Assembly: GCF_001425705.1 (NCBI RefSeq)
Contig: NZ_LMDC01000012.1
Coordinates: 3,402-67,401, forward strand
Source: Pelomonas sp. Root1217
GTDB taxonomy: Bacteria > Pseudomonadota > Gammaproteobacteria > Burkholderiales > Burkholderiaceae_C
DNA length: 64,000 bases
Direction: 5' to 3'
The notes under the pieces are model-generated. The model did not search any database. It saw nothing but the letters and a program-made list of their open reading frames with translations, and was not told the DNA's origin. The translations under genes and the position numbers were made by a program. Of the stretch, positions 15,166 through 24,721 are shown in pieces. Position 1 is the stretch's first letter, and the number at the start of each line of letters is the position of its first letter.

Positions 15166-18095
15166 ATGGCCGCGGCGCCGCCCGCGACAACCGAGACCTG
15201 GGCAGGCCGTCCCTCCCAAAGCGTGAAGCGTCTCTTGAGTCCCCTGATGGTCGGTCGCGACAGCGAGCTGGATGTGCTCGCGGACGCGTTCGCCGACGCC
15301 TGCGCGGAAACGGTGCGCACCGTCGTGATCAGCGCGGAGGGTGGTGGCGGCAAGAGCCGGCTGATCCGGGAAGCGACGGAGCGCCTCGGCCGCCAGGCCC
15401 TGGTCCTGAGCGGCTGGTGTGTCGAGCAAGGCGAGCCGGGGCTGCCGTTCGCGCCCTTCGTCTCGGCCGTGCGGCGCCTGGTGCAGCTGCGCGGCGTTGC
15501 CGAGATCGTCACGCTCGTGGGGCATGCCGGCGCGCGCGAACTGGCGCGGCTGTTGCCTGAGCTGGGGCCGGCACCGTCGGAAGGCGACCCCGGCATGGCG
15601 CGCTCGCGGCTGTTCGAATCTTTGCGCCTGCTGCTCGAGCGCCTGGCCGCTCAGGCCCCGGTGGTGCTGGCGCTGGAAGACCTGCATTGGGCCGATCGTG
15701 CCACGCGCGATCTGCTCCTCTACCTGGCGCGCAACCTGCACGGCACGCGGTTGCTGCTGATCGCGTCCTACCGTACCGAGGCCCTGGCAGAGGCGCACCC
15801 GCTTCGAGGCGGGTTTGCGGAGCTGGCCAGGATCGAAGGCGTGACCACGCTCGCGCTGCCACGCCTGTCGCGCGCCAATGTGGCGCTGCACCTGACCGCG
15901 ATGCTGGGCCATGAACCGGCGCCTGATGTTGTCAACGGCGTCCACGCTCGCGGCGGCGGCGTGCCGCTGTTCACCGAGGCCCTGGTCACGCCGACGGGCG
16001 CCGTGCGGCCGAGGCTGATGGGTTCGCTGCGCGACCTGCTGCTCGGCGCGGTGAACGAGTTGCCGGAGCGGGCTCGCGAAGGCCTTCGCGCGATGGCGGT
16101 GGGTGGCTTTCGCGTTGGGCATCGGTTGCTGGTCGCCGTCGTGGGTGCCGACGGCCTGGACGCTGCGCTTCGGGCCGCGATCGCGGCCCATGTGGTGATC
16201 GCAGCCGATGCCGATGGCTACGCCTTCCGCCATGCCTTGATCCAGGAGGCGATCCGCGACGAACTGCTGCCCGGCGAACGGCAGCGGCTGCATCGCGCCT
16301 ACGCCGAGGCCCTCGAGGCCGACCCGTCGCTGGGCGCAGACGCCTGGGTGGCGGCCAGCATCGCCCTGCACTGGCGCGCGGCGGACGACCCCGCCCGGGC
16401 GCTCAACGCGGCCTGGCGGGCCGCTCGAGAAGCCACGGCCCGGCTGGCCTATGCCGAGCAGTTGACGATGCTCGAACATGCTCTCGACCTGTGGCCCCGC
16501 GTCGAGCCGGCGCAGCGCCCACAAGGCATCGACCGAGCACAGCTGCTGGAGGCTGCAGCCGACGCCGCCTGCTGGGCGGTCGAGACCGAACGGGGGCAGC
16601 GCATCGTCGAAGCCGGCCTCGCAGAACTCGATCCCGCGACCGAAGGCGAGCGCATCGCCGCACTGCTGCTCGAGCGCGCCATGATGCGCCAGCAGGGCAT
16701 GCATGAGGGCGAGCTGGGCGACCTTCGCGAGGCGCTGCGTCTCGCCCCCGGGTCGACGCGCACGCGGGCGGCGGCGCTCGGCCAGATCTGCCGCGCGCTG
16801 GCCCAGCATGGTCGCGCCGACGAGATTGGTGCGCTGGCGGACGAGCTGGACGAGTTGGCGATGCGGCTTGGCGAGGCCGAGTGGACGGTCGAGGCTCTGG
16901 TGTCCGGTGCACTCGCCCGGCCTGTCGGCGACATGGCCGCGATGACGCGGCTTGAACGCGCCTTGGGTGAAGCGCAGGCCGGCGCATCAGGGCGCGTAGA
17001 GATGATCGCCCGCGTCGCGATGGTCGATCTGCTCGATGCACGCGGCGAGCACGCAGCGGCCGTCGAGGCGGCAAGCGCGGCATGGCAGCGGGCCCGCCAG
17101 CTCGGCCAGGCCCGCTATATGGGCGCGTCAGTCGCCCAGCTTCTTGCGCGTGCGCTGATGGCCGTTGGGCGTTGGGACGACGCAATCGAACTGATGGCAG
17201 AAGCTCGCGAACTTGATCCGTCGCCTCTGGGCAGCACACAGTTGTCGCAGGTGAGTGGCCTCATCGCGGCAGGCCGAGGTGATCTGACCCCGGCAGAGCG
17301 CGCGTTGAAGGTCTTGGCCGGCGTCGAAGCGAGCCCGCAGGACGCGCCGCCGCGCAGGTCCAGCTGTCAATGGCGATCGCCCTGCTTCAGGGCGACATGG
17401 CCGCCGCCGTCGAGGCCGGCCTTCGCATCGGCTCGCTCAGGGGCTGGTTGCCGCCACGGCTGCTCTGGCCGTTGATTGCGCATGCGTGGCGCGTCTGCGT
17501 CGAGTCGGGCGGGGCCGACGCGCTGCGCGATCTGCTCGTGGAGTCATCAGTGCCTCTGGCCCAGCCAGGCCCGGTGGAGCGGGCCTGCGCCCTGACATCA
17601 CTGGCCGAGCGTGGCCGCCTGGGCGGCGCTTCGGATGTGGTCGCCTGGGGCGCCGCGGTCGTGGCCTGGCAGGCAATTGGCAACCTTCCATGGCTGGTCT
17701 ATGCACTGATGCGACAGGGCTCCGCCGGGCTTGCCGCCGGTCAACGTGGCGCGGCCACCGCAGCGCTGCGCCGTGCGGCGCAGCTCGCGCGGCAACTGGG
17801 CGCCGAACCCTTGAGCGCGCAACTCAACAGCGTGGCCAACCGGGGCAGGGTCGAGATCTGGCCGGACGAGGGCGGCGCACCGTCAGCCTCGCCCCAGGGC
17901 CTGACGGCGCGCGAAGTCGAGGTGTTGGCGCTGCTGGTCGAGGGCCGCTCGAACCGGGAGATCGCCGCGGCGCTGTTCATCAGCGTGAAGACGGTGAGCG
18001 TGCATGTGTCGAACATCCTGGCCAAGCTCGAGGTGCCGTCGCGAGGAGCCGCTGCGGCGGCCGCGCACCGGCTCGGCCTGGTCAGCGCCGTGTGA
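15166..18095 (+). pseudogene. large LuxR-family ATP-binding regulator (LAL/MalT-like), split by a frameshift
   Basis: The upstream frame encodes an ATPase of the STAND/AAA type: Walker A SAEGGGGKSRL near residue 65, Walker B VVLALEDLHWAD, then a long helical TPR-like region. Near 17338-17350 this frame loses sense (PPRRSSCQW...). The coding signal continues in another frame (RAAAQVQLSMAIALLQGD) to a C-terminal LuxR HTH (LTAREVEVLALLVEGRSNRE) ending at 18095. Together the halves make one regulator of about 975 residues. The break lies in a GC-only stretch (gacgcgccgccgcgc) and may be a real mutation or a sequencing error. The ATG at 15166 was chosen; 15247 is an alternative. Confidence 0.75.
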
Positions 18096-18104
18096 GGCCG
18101 CCGG

Positions 18105-18659
18105 CTACAGCGACCTGATGTCGGCGATCAGTTCGGGGAATGCCTTGGCAGAGAAGGAATGGCCGCGATCGGTGAAGGCCCGTGAGGTCGCGCCCGGGAG
18201 TTTTTCGGCCCACCGGGCTAGGTGCGAGAAGGGAACCCATTCGTCGTCCGCGCTGTGATACAGCACGATCACGCCCATGCTGGGCACGGTCGCGGCGAAA
18301 TCGACGGGCAGCGCGAAGTCGTCGCCACCCCATTCGCCATCGGCGCATTTGTAGGGCGTGGCGATGAGGAACAGCCCGGCCAGCGACAGGTCCCGGCGCT
18401 CTTGCGCCAGGTACTTCAGCACCGCAGCGCCGCCCAGGGAGTGCGCCACCACGATGCGCGGGTCGCCGCCAGCTTTCAGCTCGGCAGCCATCTCGTCCTT
18501 CCAGGTCTTGTAGACCACGTTCTCCAGCCCGGAGAACTTCGGGTACCTGAGCGCATGGCCGGGCGCGAGGGTGTTCTGCACGTAGGTCGCAAGCGCCTGA
18601 TCCTCGGCGTGCGCGCCTTCGCCCGCGCCTTGCACAAACAAGATGTCGTGGTTCTGCAT
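18105..18659 (-). CDS. small alpha/beta hydrolase (RBBP9/YdeN-like)
   Basis: 184 residues, the size of the RBBP9/YdeN family of small serine hydrolases. The nucleophile elbow is VVAHSLGGAAV (Ser about residue 74), the acid lies in YHSADDEWVPF, and the His in DRGHSF, so the triad is complete. It has no signal peptide and is predicted cytoplasmic. It is the last gene of a three-gene operon; its ATG directly follows the TGA of the EamA exporter. It converges with the frameshifted LuxR gene 9 bp away. The substrate is unknown. Confidence 0.8.
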   Translation of the reverse strand: MQNHDILFVQGAGEGAHAEDQALATYVQNTLAPGHALRYPKFSGLENVVYKTWKDEMAAELKAGGDPRIVVAHSLGGAAVLKYLAQERRDLSLAGLFLIATPYKCADGEWGGDDFALPVDFAATVPSMGVIVLYHSADDEWVPFSHLARWAEKLPGATSRAFTDRGHSFSAKAFPELIADIRSL

Positions 18660-19559
18660 TCACTTTTCTCCTGGGTTGAGGGGACTCAATCGATGGTTAG
18701 CAATGCCTTGCGGCCCCGGTGAAGTGGCCAGCCAGGAGCCGCACAGGATCAGCGCGAAGGCGATGAGGATGCGGCCGTCGAGCGGCTCGCCGAGCAGCGC
18801 CACACCGGCGGCGACGGCCACGGCCGGCGACGCGTAAGTGATCACGACGGCGCGCTCCGAGCCGATCTCGCGTATCAGCAGGAAGAAGGCCGCGAAGGCG
18901 ACGGCCGTGCAGGCGATGCCCAGCGCGACGATCGCGGCAGTGGCCCGGGTACTGGGCCAGGCGGCGGGCCAGCTGCCCAGGGCCGGGACCAGATAGGCCA
19001 GCGCCGTGATGGCAAGGCATGCCGTCGTCATCGGGATCGCAGGCGCATCGCCGAGCCAGCGCGCCGCGATCATCGAACCGCCCGCATAGCAGGCGGCGGC
19101 GAGCAGCACCTCGAGCACGGACAGCCGATCACCGCCGAGTGCCGGCAGCGCCAACACCGCAACGCCCGCAAGCCCGCACAGCAGGCCGGCGAGGCGGCCT
19201 GCACCGAGGCGGTCGTGATCGCGGCGCATTCGATTCAGCGCCACCGTGATGATGGGCGTGGCCGCCACCAGCAAGCCGGCCATCGAACTGCTGATGTGCA
19301 GCTCGCCACGCACGATCAAGCCCTGGGGAACGATCATCTCGACGACCGCGAAGGCAAGGATGGGGCGCCAATGCACCCGCAGCGCCGCCATGCCGGCACC
19401 ACGCAGCGCGAACGGCAGCAGCACCGCCGCCCCCAGCGCCGTGCGGGCAAAGACGATGAAGGGCACCGGCACCTCCGCGACGGCCACCTTGATCAGCAGG
19501 TAGGGCATGCCCCAGAGCACGCTGAGCATGATGAAGAGGGCGAGGCCGCGCCGGCTCAT
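18660..19559 (-). CDS. EamA/DMT-family transporter
   Basis: 299 residues with about ten predicted transmembrane helices in two five-helix halves (EamA duplicates), including LSVLWGMPYLLIK in helix 1 and a final ILIAFALILCGSWLA. These are drug/metabolite exporters of the inner membrane. The start at 19559 overlaps the TGA of the upstream methyltransferase gene (ATGA), which sets the start and indicates coupling. The substrate cannot be deduced. Its grouping with a methyltransferase and hydrolase may mean a modified small molecule is exported. Confidence 0.88.
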   Translation of the reverse strand: MSRRGLALFIMLSVLWGMPYLLIKVAVAEVPVPFIVFARTALGAAVLLPFALRGAGMAALRVHWRPILAFAVVEMIVPQGLIVRGELHISSSMAGLLVAATPIITVALNRMRRDHDRLGAGRLAGLLCGLAGVAVLALPALGGDRLSVLEVLLAAACYAGGSMIAARWLGDAPAIPMTTACLAITALAYLVPALGSWPAAWPSTRATAAIVALGIACTAVAFAAFFLLIREIGSERAVVITYASPAVAVAAGVALLGEPLDGRILIAFALILCGSWLATSPGPQGIANHRLSPLNPGEK

Positions 19560-20167
19560 GACGCCCTCCTGGCCAGGAAAGTGACCCAGTCGTTGCCGTC
19601 GCCGCCGACGCTCTGGGCCTGCCACGCCACCGACAGACCGGCCGCGGCGAGCCGCGCGGTGAAGCGCTCACCGGTCCAGCACACGGTGTGCCAATCGCCA
19701 TCCGTCTCGCCTTCGCCCTCGCGCATCGCGACCAGGAAGGCCCCGCCGGGCCTCAGGGCTGCGTGGATCTTGCGCAGCACGGCGTCGATCTGCTCGCGGT
19801 CGACGTAGATCAGCACGCCCATGGCAAGCACGCCGTCATAGGGGCCGCCGAGGTCGTCGGTGATGACGTTCAACAGGTCGGCCGCGTGGCCGCGCTCGGC
19901 CATCAGGTCCAGGAAGGCTTGCGTGGCGTCGCTGCGCCGGACGACCGCGCCGAGCGACTCGACGAAGTCCGCATCGCGCCCCGGACCGGAACCGATCTCC
20001 AGCACCGACCCGCCGGGCGGCAAGCACTGCACCAGGCGCAGCAGCGCCTCCCGGATGTGCAGCGGGCGCTCGGCGTCAACGAGCGAGTCGTACTGGCGCG
20101 CATACGCTTCGTAGCACTGCACGGTACGCCGCGTGTTCGCCACGGCGCTTGCGGTCGGCTTGGGCAT
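19556..20167 (-). CDS. class I SAM-dependent methyltransferase
   Basis: 203 residues with a Rossmann-type methyltransferase core: motif I SVLEIGSGPGRDA (about residues 54-66), acidic SDA after strand 2, then GVLAMGVLIYV, and LRPGGAFLVAM as post-motif III. A ribosome-binding site (GAGGAAG) precedes the ATG at 20167. It is the first gene of the operon with the EamA exporter and the hydrolase. The target is unknown; the architecture is typical of small-molecule methyltransferases. Confidence 0.85.
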   Translation of the reverse strand: MPKPTASAVANTRRTVQCYEAYARQYDSLVDAERPLHIREALLRLVQCLPPGGSVLEIGSGPGRDADFVESLGAVVRRSDATQAFLDLMAERGHAADLLNVITDDLGGPYDGVLAMGVLIYVDREQIDAVLRKIHAALRPGGAFLVAMREGEGETDGDWHTVCWTGERFTARLAAAGLSVAWQAQSVGGDGNDWVTFLARRAS

Positions 20168-20235
20168 CGCTTCCTCTTCAGTGATCGATGCCCTTCAGTC
20201 TGGGTCTAAGGCATGGCAACGCTCATGGTGCGAAA

Positions 20236-20267
20236 TGCCTAGGCGCCGCTGCCGCGAGCACTAGGCA
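20236..20267. repeat. inverted repeat after the acyl-CoA ligase gene
   Basis: TGCCTAG (20236-20242) pairs with CTAGGCA (20261-20267) around an 18-nt GC-rich loop, 23 bp beyond the ligase stop. On the minus strand it is followed only by TTTCGC, so it is at best a weak terminator. It could also be an operator for the upstream region of the methyltransferase operon. Confidence 0.3.
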
Positions 20268-20290
20268 AAAGCCCCTGCCGCCGGAACCGG

Positions 20291-21961
20291 TCAACCGCCC
20301 AGCGCCTTCTCCCGCTCCTGCAACGCGCGCCACATGATCTTGCCCGCGCCGCTCTTGGGCAGGCCGTCCACGAACTCGATCAGCGCCGGCACCTTGTAGG
20401 CGGCCATGTTGGCGCGGCACCAGTCGCGCAGCTCGTCGGCCGTCAGCGCCTCATGCCCGGCACGCTTGACGACCACCGCCTTGACGGTCTCGCCGCGGTA
20501 GGCATCGGGCGCCGAGATGATGCAGGCTTCGGCGATGCCCGGGTGAGCGTGCATGAGGTTCTCGACCTCGCTCGGCCAGACCTTGAAGCCGCTCGCATTG
20601 ATCATGCGCTTGAGGCGGTCGGTCATGAAGAAGTAGCCGTCGGCGTCGGCATAGCCGATGTCGCCGGTGCGAAAGAAGCGCTTGCCTTCGAAGTCGATGA
20701 AGGCGGCCGCGGTCGCGTCGGGGCGGCGCCAGTAACCGTCGAAGACCATGGGGCCATGCACGATGATTTCGCCGGCCTCACCGGGCGGCAGCTCCTTGAG
20801 CGTGTCGGGGTCGACGATGCGCGAGTCGCAGCTGATGTAGGGCACGCCCAGGCATTGCTGCTTGGGCGAATCGTAGGGGTTGCTGTGGCTGGGTGCGGCC
20901 GTTTCGGTCAGGCCGTAACCTTCCATGTAGCGCAAGCCCCAGCGTTGCCACAGCCGCTCGGCAATCGCCTGCGGCATGGATGCGCCGCCGCCGCCGATGG
21001 TGACCATGCTGCTCAGGTCGAAGCTGTCCACGTACGGGCTGGCCAGCAGGTCGATGACCATGGTGGGGATGTTGGTCCAGCGCGTGACGCGGTGCTCTTT
21101 GATGAGGCGGGCAGCGTACTCGCGCTGCCAGCGCGGCATCAGCACCAGGCAGGCGCCGGCTGCCAGCGTGCCGTGCATGATGACGACCATGCCGGTGATG
21201 TGGAACATCGGCACGACGCCGAGCACCACGTCCTCGTGGCTGACGTTGGCCCACAGGCCGCCGGCAAAGATGTTGTGCTGCAGGCTGCGGTGCTTGTGCA
21301 TGCAGCCCTTGGGGTGGCCCGTCGTGCCGCTGGTGTAGGGCAGCAGGGCGAGATCGTCGGCGCCCACCTCCAGCGCCGGCGGAGCGGCCGTGCAGGCGAG
21401 CGCGTCGGCCCAGGCCGTAGTGCCTGCGGGCAGGGCTATATCGGTGTTGAGCCAGTCGGCCCAACCGGTGGGGAGACCGGCGCCATCGGAATGGCCATCG
21501 GGCAGCACCTCCGCCAGGCGCGTGACGAGCAGGTCTTGCGCAGCCATGCCGGCCGACAGCCATTCGGCGCTGAGGTCGGCGCTGGTGATGGCGAGCACGG
21601 CGCCGCTGTCCTCGATCAGGTGCTTGATCTCCGCCGCCTTGTTCATCGGGTTGACCGGCACGACGACGGCGTTCGCGCTCAACACGGCGTAATGCGCGAT
21701 GACGAGCTGGGGGCAGTTCTGCAGGCCGACCAGCACCCGGTCACCCCGCTTGACACCCCGCTCGGCCAGCCAGGCGGCCAGCCGCGCCACCTGGGCGGCC
21801 AGTTCGGCATAGGTGGTCACCTGGCCCAGGAAGACCAGCGCTGGCCGATGCGGGAAGCGGCGTGCACTGACCAGCAGGTTGTCGGGCAGCGCCGTCGCTG
21901 GCGGCTCGATGGCACGGGCCACACGGACGGGCCAGAACTTGTGATGTGCTCGGGGGGTCAT
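20291..21961 (-). CDS. AMP-binding acyl-CoA ligase (long-chain fatty-acid-CoA ligase family)
   Basis: 556 residues of the acyl-adenylate family. The P-loop is LLPYTSGTTGHPKG, followed by YMEGYGLTETAAPS (motif A5), FFRTGDIGYAD (A7/A8), DRLKRMINASGFKVWPSE (hinge), and the catalytic Lys in LPKSGAGKIMWR near the C-terminus. It makes acyl-AMP and then acyl-CoA from a carboxylic acid; chain length is not certain. The start at 21961 overlaps the EamA stop (ATGA). It is the third gene of a tetR-eamA-ligase operon. Confidence 0.88.
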   Translation of the reverse strand: MTPRAHHKFWPVRVARAIEPPATALPDNLLVSARRFPHRPALVFLGQVTTYAELAAQVARLAAWLAERGVKRGDRVLVGLQNCPQLVIAHYAVLSANAVVVPVNPMNKAAEIKHLIEDSGAVLAITSADLSAEWLSAGMAAQDLLVTRLAEVLPDGHSDGAGLPTGWADWLNTDIALPAGTTAWADALACTAAPPALEVGADDLALLPYTSGTTGHPKGCMHKHRSLQHNIFAGGLWANVSHEDVVLGVVPMFHITGMVVIMHGTLAAGACLVLMPRWQREYAARLIKEHRVTRWTNIPTMVIDLLASPYVDSFDLSSMVTIGGGGASMPQAIAERLWQRWGLRYMEGYGLTETAAPSHSNPYDSPKQQCLGVPYISCDSRIVDPDTLKELPPGEAGEIIVHGPMVFDGYWRRPDATAAAFIDFEGKRFFRTGDIGYADADGYFFMTDRLKRMINASGFKVWPSEVENLMHAHPGIAEACIISAPDAYRGETVKAVVVKRAGHEALTADELRDWCRANMAAYKVPALIEFVDGLPKSGAGKIMWRALQEREKALGG

Positions 21962-22833
21962 GCGGGCGTCTCCGTTTTCCTCTGCGCGACGACGAGGTAG
22001 ACGCCGAGCAGCGTCACACCCATGCCGGCGATGGCTTGTGCGCCGAGTGTCTCGCCGAACAGCAACCACGCCATCACCGAGGTGACAGAGGGCACCAGAT
22101 ACATGGTGCTTGACACGGCCGTCACGCGGCCATGGCGCAGCATGTAGAACATCAGGCTGATGCCGCCGGCCGTCAGCACCAGGATGCTCCAGGCCATCGC
22201 GACGAGAACATGGGCATTCCACTCGACGCGCATAGGCTCCAGCCACCAGGCCAGGGGCCAGGTGACGGCCAGAGCCGCCACGAACTGCACGACCTGACCG
22301 GTGCGCAGGTCGAAGTTGGGCACGAAGCGCTTCTGGTACAGCGTGCCGCCGGTGATGGCGAGCAGGGCCATCAGGCACAGCAGCAGCGGCGGGCCGTAGC
22401 TCGTGCCCAGGTTGAGCTTGTGCCAGATGACGAGGACGACGCCGGCCAGCCCCAAGGCCACGCCCGCCCATTGCCGCGGCGCCACACGCTCGCCAATCAG
22501 CGGCGCTGCTGCCGCCACCAGCACCGGCTGCAGGTTGACGATCAGCGCCGCCGTGCCAGCCGGCAGGCCCTGGCGGATGGAGACCCAGACGCCGCCGAGG
22601 TAAAGCGCCTGGATGCCCAGGCCGGCGATGGCCAGGTGGGCCATGTCGCGGCGCGACGGCCAGGGCGCGCGCGCGGCAAAAGCCAGGCCCAGCATCAGCG
22701 CGACCACGCCGGCATAGCGCCAGCTCAGGAAGGTCAGCGGATCGGCATAGGGCGCGGCCAGCTTGGCGACGATGTAGCCGGTGGCCCAGATGAAGATGAA
22801 GAGGGGTGGGGCGAGGCGGTCGAGGGCGGACAT
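21958..22833 (-). CDS. EamA/DMT-family transporter
   Basis: 291 residues with about ten transmembrane helices in the two-fold EamA arrangement (FIFIWATGYIVAKLAAPY in helix 1, GMGVTLLGVYLVVAQ in helix 10). It lies 15 bp after the TetR gene and overlaps the acyl-CoA ligase by 4 bp, so the three are probably co-transcribed. It may move an acid or acid-derived compound handled by the ligase, which is inference from context only. Confidence 0.88.
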   Translation of the reverse strand: MSALDRLAPPLFIFIWATGYIVAKLAAPYADPLTFLSWRYAGVVALMLGLAFAARAPWPSRRDMAHLAIAGLGIQALYLGGVWVSIRQGLPAGTAALIVNLQPVLVAAAAPLIGERVAPRQWAGVALGLAGVVLVIWHKLNLGTSYGPPLLLCLMALLAITGGTLYQKRFVPNFDLRTGQVVQFVAALAVTWPLAWWLEPMRVEWNAHVLVAMAWSILVLTAGGISLMFYMLRHGRVTAVSSTMYLVPSVTSVMAWLLFGETLGAQAIAGMGVTLLGVYLVVAQRKTETPA

Positions 22834-22848
22834 GAGGCGGCATCATGC

Positions 22849-23544
22849 CTAACCCGCCAAGACCTTTGCACACATCAGTCTCATCAGTTCCACCGGCTCC
22901 GGGAGCGGGCCGGGCAAAGGCAGGCCGGCGAAGGCCTCGTCCAGGCTCAGATGTGACAGGCCATGGGCCAGGCTCCATCCCGTCAGCGCGATCAGCGGGC
23001 CAGCCGACGCGTCGAAGCGGGTGGCTGCGTCCAGCAGCACGCGGAACGACGCCTCCGCCGCGCGATCCAGGCCCGGGTGCTGCTGGCGCGACGCGAGCAC
23101 GGGGCCGAACATGAGGCGAAAGCGCGCCGGCCGGCGCCGCGCGAAGTCGACATAGGCGGCGGCGATGGCCAAAAGCTGCTCGCGCGCATCGGCCGGGTGG
23201 GCGTCGACGCGCGCCTGCATGGCCGCACCCAGCTGCTGGAAGCTGCGCTCGGCCAGCGTGGCCAGCAGCTCCGGCAGGCCGGCGAAGTGGTGATAGGGCG
23301 CCGCGTGCGACACGCCGGCGCCACGGGCCACGTCGCGCAGGCTCAGCGCCGCCGCGCCGCGCTGGGCCAGCAGGGCCTCGGCCGCGTCCAGCAGCGCCTC
23401 GCGCAGCTCACCGTGGTGATAGACACCGGCCGCCTTGGCGCGCGGACGCGGGGGGCGATCTGCCGCCTGCGGGACCCGTGGCACGCGCGCCGGCTTGGCT
23501 TCATCAGTCTGAGCGGTCTTCCGTTTCGGCGCTGCCTTGGTCAT
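22849..23544 (-). CDS. TetR-family transcriptional regulator
   Basis: 231 residues: a basic, Pro-rich N-terminal tail of about 35 residues, then a TetR HTH (LSLRDVARGAGVSHAAPYHH), then a C-terminal domain like TetR_C of the WHG type. The start at 23544 is used; an alternative ATG three codons upstream (23553) falls inside a 19-bp perfect inverted repeat, implying autoregulation. It is probably the first gene of the eamA and acyl-CoA ligase operon and diverges from an NTF2-like gene. Confidence 0.88.
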   Translation of the reverse strand: MTKAAPKRKTAQTDEAKPARVPRVPQAADRPPRPRAKAAGVYHHGELREALLDAAEALLAQRGAAALSLRDVARGAGVSHAAPYHHFAGLPELLATLAERSFQQLGAAMQARVDAHPADAREQLLAIAAAYVDFARRRPARFRLMFGPVLASRQQHPGLDRAAEASFRVLLDAATRFDASAGPLIALTGWSLAHGLSHLSLDEAFAGLPLPGPLPEPVELMRLMCAKVLAG

Positions 23545-23551
23545 GCAGCAC

Positions 23552-23570
23552 ATCTTGCCACCGGCAAGAT
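23552..23570. promoter_or_regulatory. 19-bp perfect inverted repeat, candidate TetR operator
   Basis: ATCTTGCC (23552-23559) and GGCAAGAT (23563-23570) flank a 3-bp spacer directly upstream of the tetR start codon at 23544. The size and symmetry suit a TetR dimer, and the position suits autorepression and control of the divergent gene. Confidence 0.6.
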
Positions 23571-23655
23571 CCGGGGAGATACTACCTTCTATCTTTACAT
23601 CGTCAAGATCGTGCGACGTGCGCGCGACTTGACGGCCTCTTGAAGGAGGGCGGCC

Positions 23656-24108
23656 ATGTATCACGCCATCGTCAAACGCAAGCTGCTGAACGCCTTTGAG
23701 GCGCTGAACGCGGGACGCTATGCAGGCATCCCGGGCCAGTTTGCGGCGCGGCATTGCCACAGCATGGTCGGCGCGCACGCGTTGGGCGGTGAGCGCCGCG
23801 ACTTGGACGCGACCACGCGCTGGTATGCGCGGCTGCAACGCCTGCTGCCGGGCCTGCACTTCCAGATCGATGGCGTCTGGGTCAGCGGCTGGCCATGGCG
23901 CACGCGCGCCGTCGTCGCCTGGCGCGACTGCTTCCAGCTGCCGGGCGGCCGCGAGGGTCACAACCGCGGCATGCATGAATTCGAGCTGCGCTGGGGCCGC
24001 GTCAGCGCGTTGACGGTGCACTGCGACACCGCCCGGCTGGCGGGCTATCTGGCAGAGGTCGCCGCAGCGGGTCAGCCCGAGGCCTTGGCTGAACCGATCA
24101 CGGGCTGA
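23656..24108 (+). CDS. NTF2-like / SnoaL-like domain protein
   Basis: 150 residues with a strong AAGGAGG upstream of the ATG. The predicted alpha+beta cone fold includes an N-terminal helix (FEALNAGRY), the mid-strand LLPGLHFQIDGVWVSGWPW, and C-terminal HEFELRWGRVSALTVHCDT. The family covers small isomerases, hydrolases and ligand-binding proteins, so no reaction can be assigned. It is divergent from the tetR operon and probably under the same operator. Its 3' end overlaps the convergent Cys-rich gene by 37 bp. Confidence 0.7.
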   Translation: MYHAIVKRKLLNAFEALNAGRYAGIPGQFAARHCHSMVGAHALGGERRDLDATTRWYARLQRLLPGLHFQIDGVWVSGWPWRTRAVVAWRDCFQLPGGREGHNRGMHEFELRWGRVSALTVHCDTARLAGYLAEVAAAGQPEALAEPITG

Positions 24109-24296
24109 CGCGCGTCGGCCTCGATCAGCCCACGCAGGCAGGGCAGGCAAAGGCAGCCGCTGTACTGCTCGGCCAGCTGCACCCGCAGCCTCTCGGTCAG
24201 GCGGATGCCGAAGCAGGCGCAATGGCCGGCATTGACGCCGCACTCGAAGCCACCGCCGCAACGCGGGCAGCTGATGTCGAGCATCGGGCCGTTCAT
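24072..24296 (-). CDS. cysteine-rich CWC-type small protein
   Basis: 74 residues with eight cysteines: CPRCGGGFECG, CACFG and CLCLPCLRG. These resemble the cysteine-rich CWC family, a probable zinc-binding fold of unknown function. Its ATG overlaps the stop of the upstream DUF1801 gene, so the pair is co-translated. The 3' end overlaps the NTF2-like gene on the other strand. Confidence 0.7.
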   Translation of the reverse strand: MNGPMLDISCPRCGGGFECGVNAGHCACFGIRLTERLRVQLAEQYSGCLCLPCLRGLIEADARQPVIGSAKASG

Positions 24297-24715
24297 GAAC
24301 GCTTCTCCTTGAGTGCCGTTGCGCAGAGTTCTTCCAGCACGCCGAGGTCCACGTCGGCCAGGCGCTTGACGTAGACACAGCCCTTGCCATGGCGATGCTT
24401 GCCCAGGCGCGCGAGCAGGGCCGCGCGCTCGGCGGGAATGCAGCCGGTGTTGAAGTAGAGGCTGATGTCGCCCTTGCCGCCCGCGCCGCTGGCGAAGCCG
24501 ATCTCGAAGATGTCGCCCTCGCCGCCACTGTCATAGACGTAGTGGTGGCGGCCGAAGCCGACCATGCGGCCCCACATCACCGGCCGGTGGCCGCTGGCGC
24601 GCTGCATCAGCGCAGCAAGCGCCCGGCAGTCGGCCGCCCGCACTTCGGGCTGGGCGGCGAAGTGGGCCTCGACATCGGCGTCGGTCGGGACGGTCTTGTT
24701 GGCGGCGGTGGCCAT
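24293..24715 (-). CDS. DUF1801-domain protein
   Basis: 140 residues matching the YdhG-like DUF1801 pattern: an N-terminal helix, MWGRMVGFGRHHY, and the strand region KGDISLYFNTGC. It ends with a Lys-rich helix containing GKGCVYVKRLADVD. The family is common and its biochemical role is unknown. It lies 6 bp from the downstream end of the large DUF3857 gene on the same strand and overlaps the CWC gene, giving a likely operon of three genes. Confidence 0.75.
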   Translation of the reverse strand: MATAANKTVPTDADVEAHFAAQPEVRAADCRALAALMQRASGHRPVMWGRMVGFGRHHYVYDSGGEGDIFEIGFASGAGGKGDISLYFNTGCIPAERAALLARLGKHRHGKGCVYVKRLADVDLGVLEELCATALKEKRS

Positions 24716-24721
24716 GAGGGC

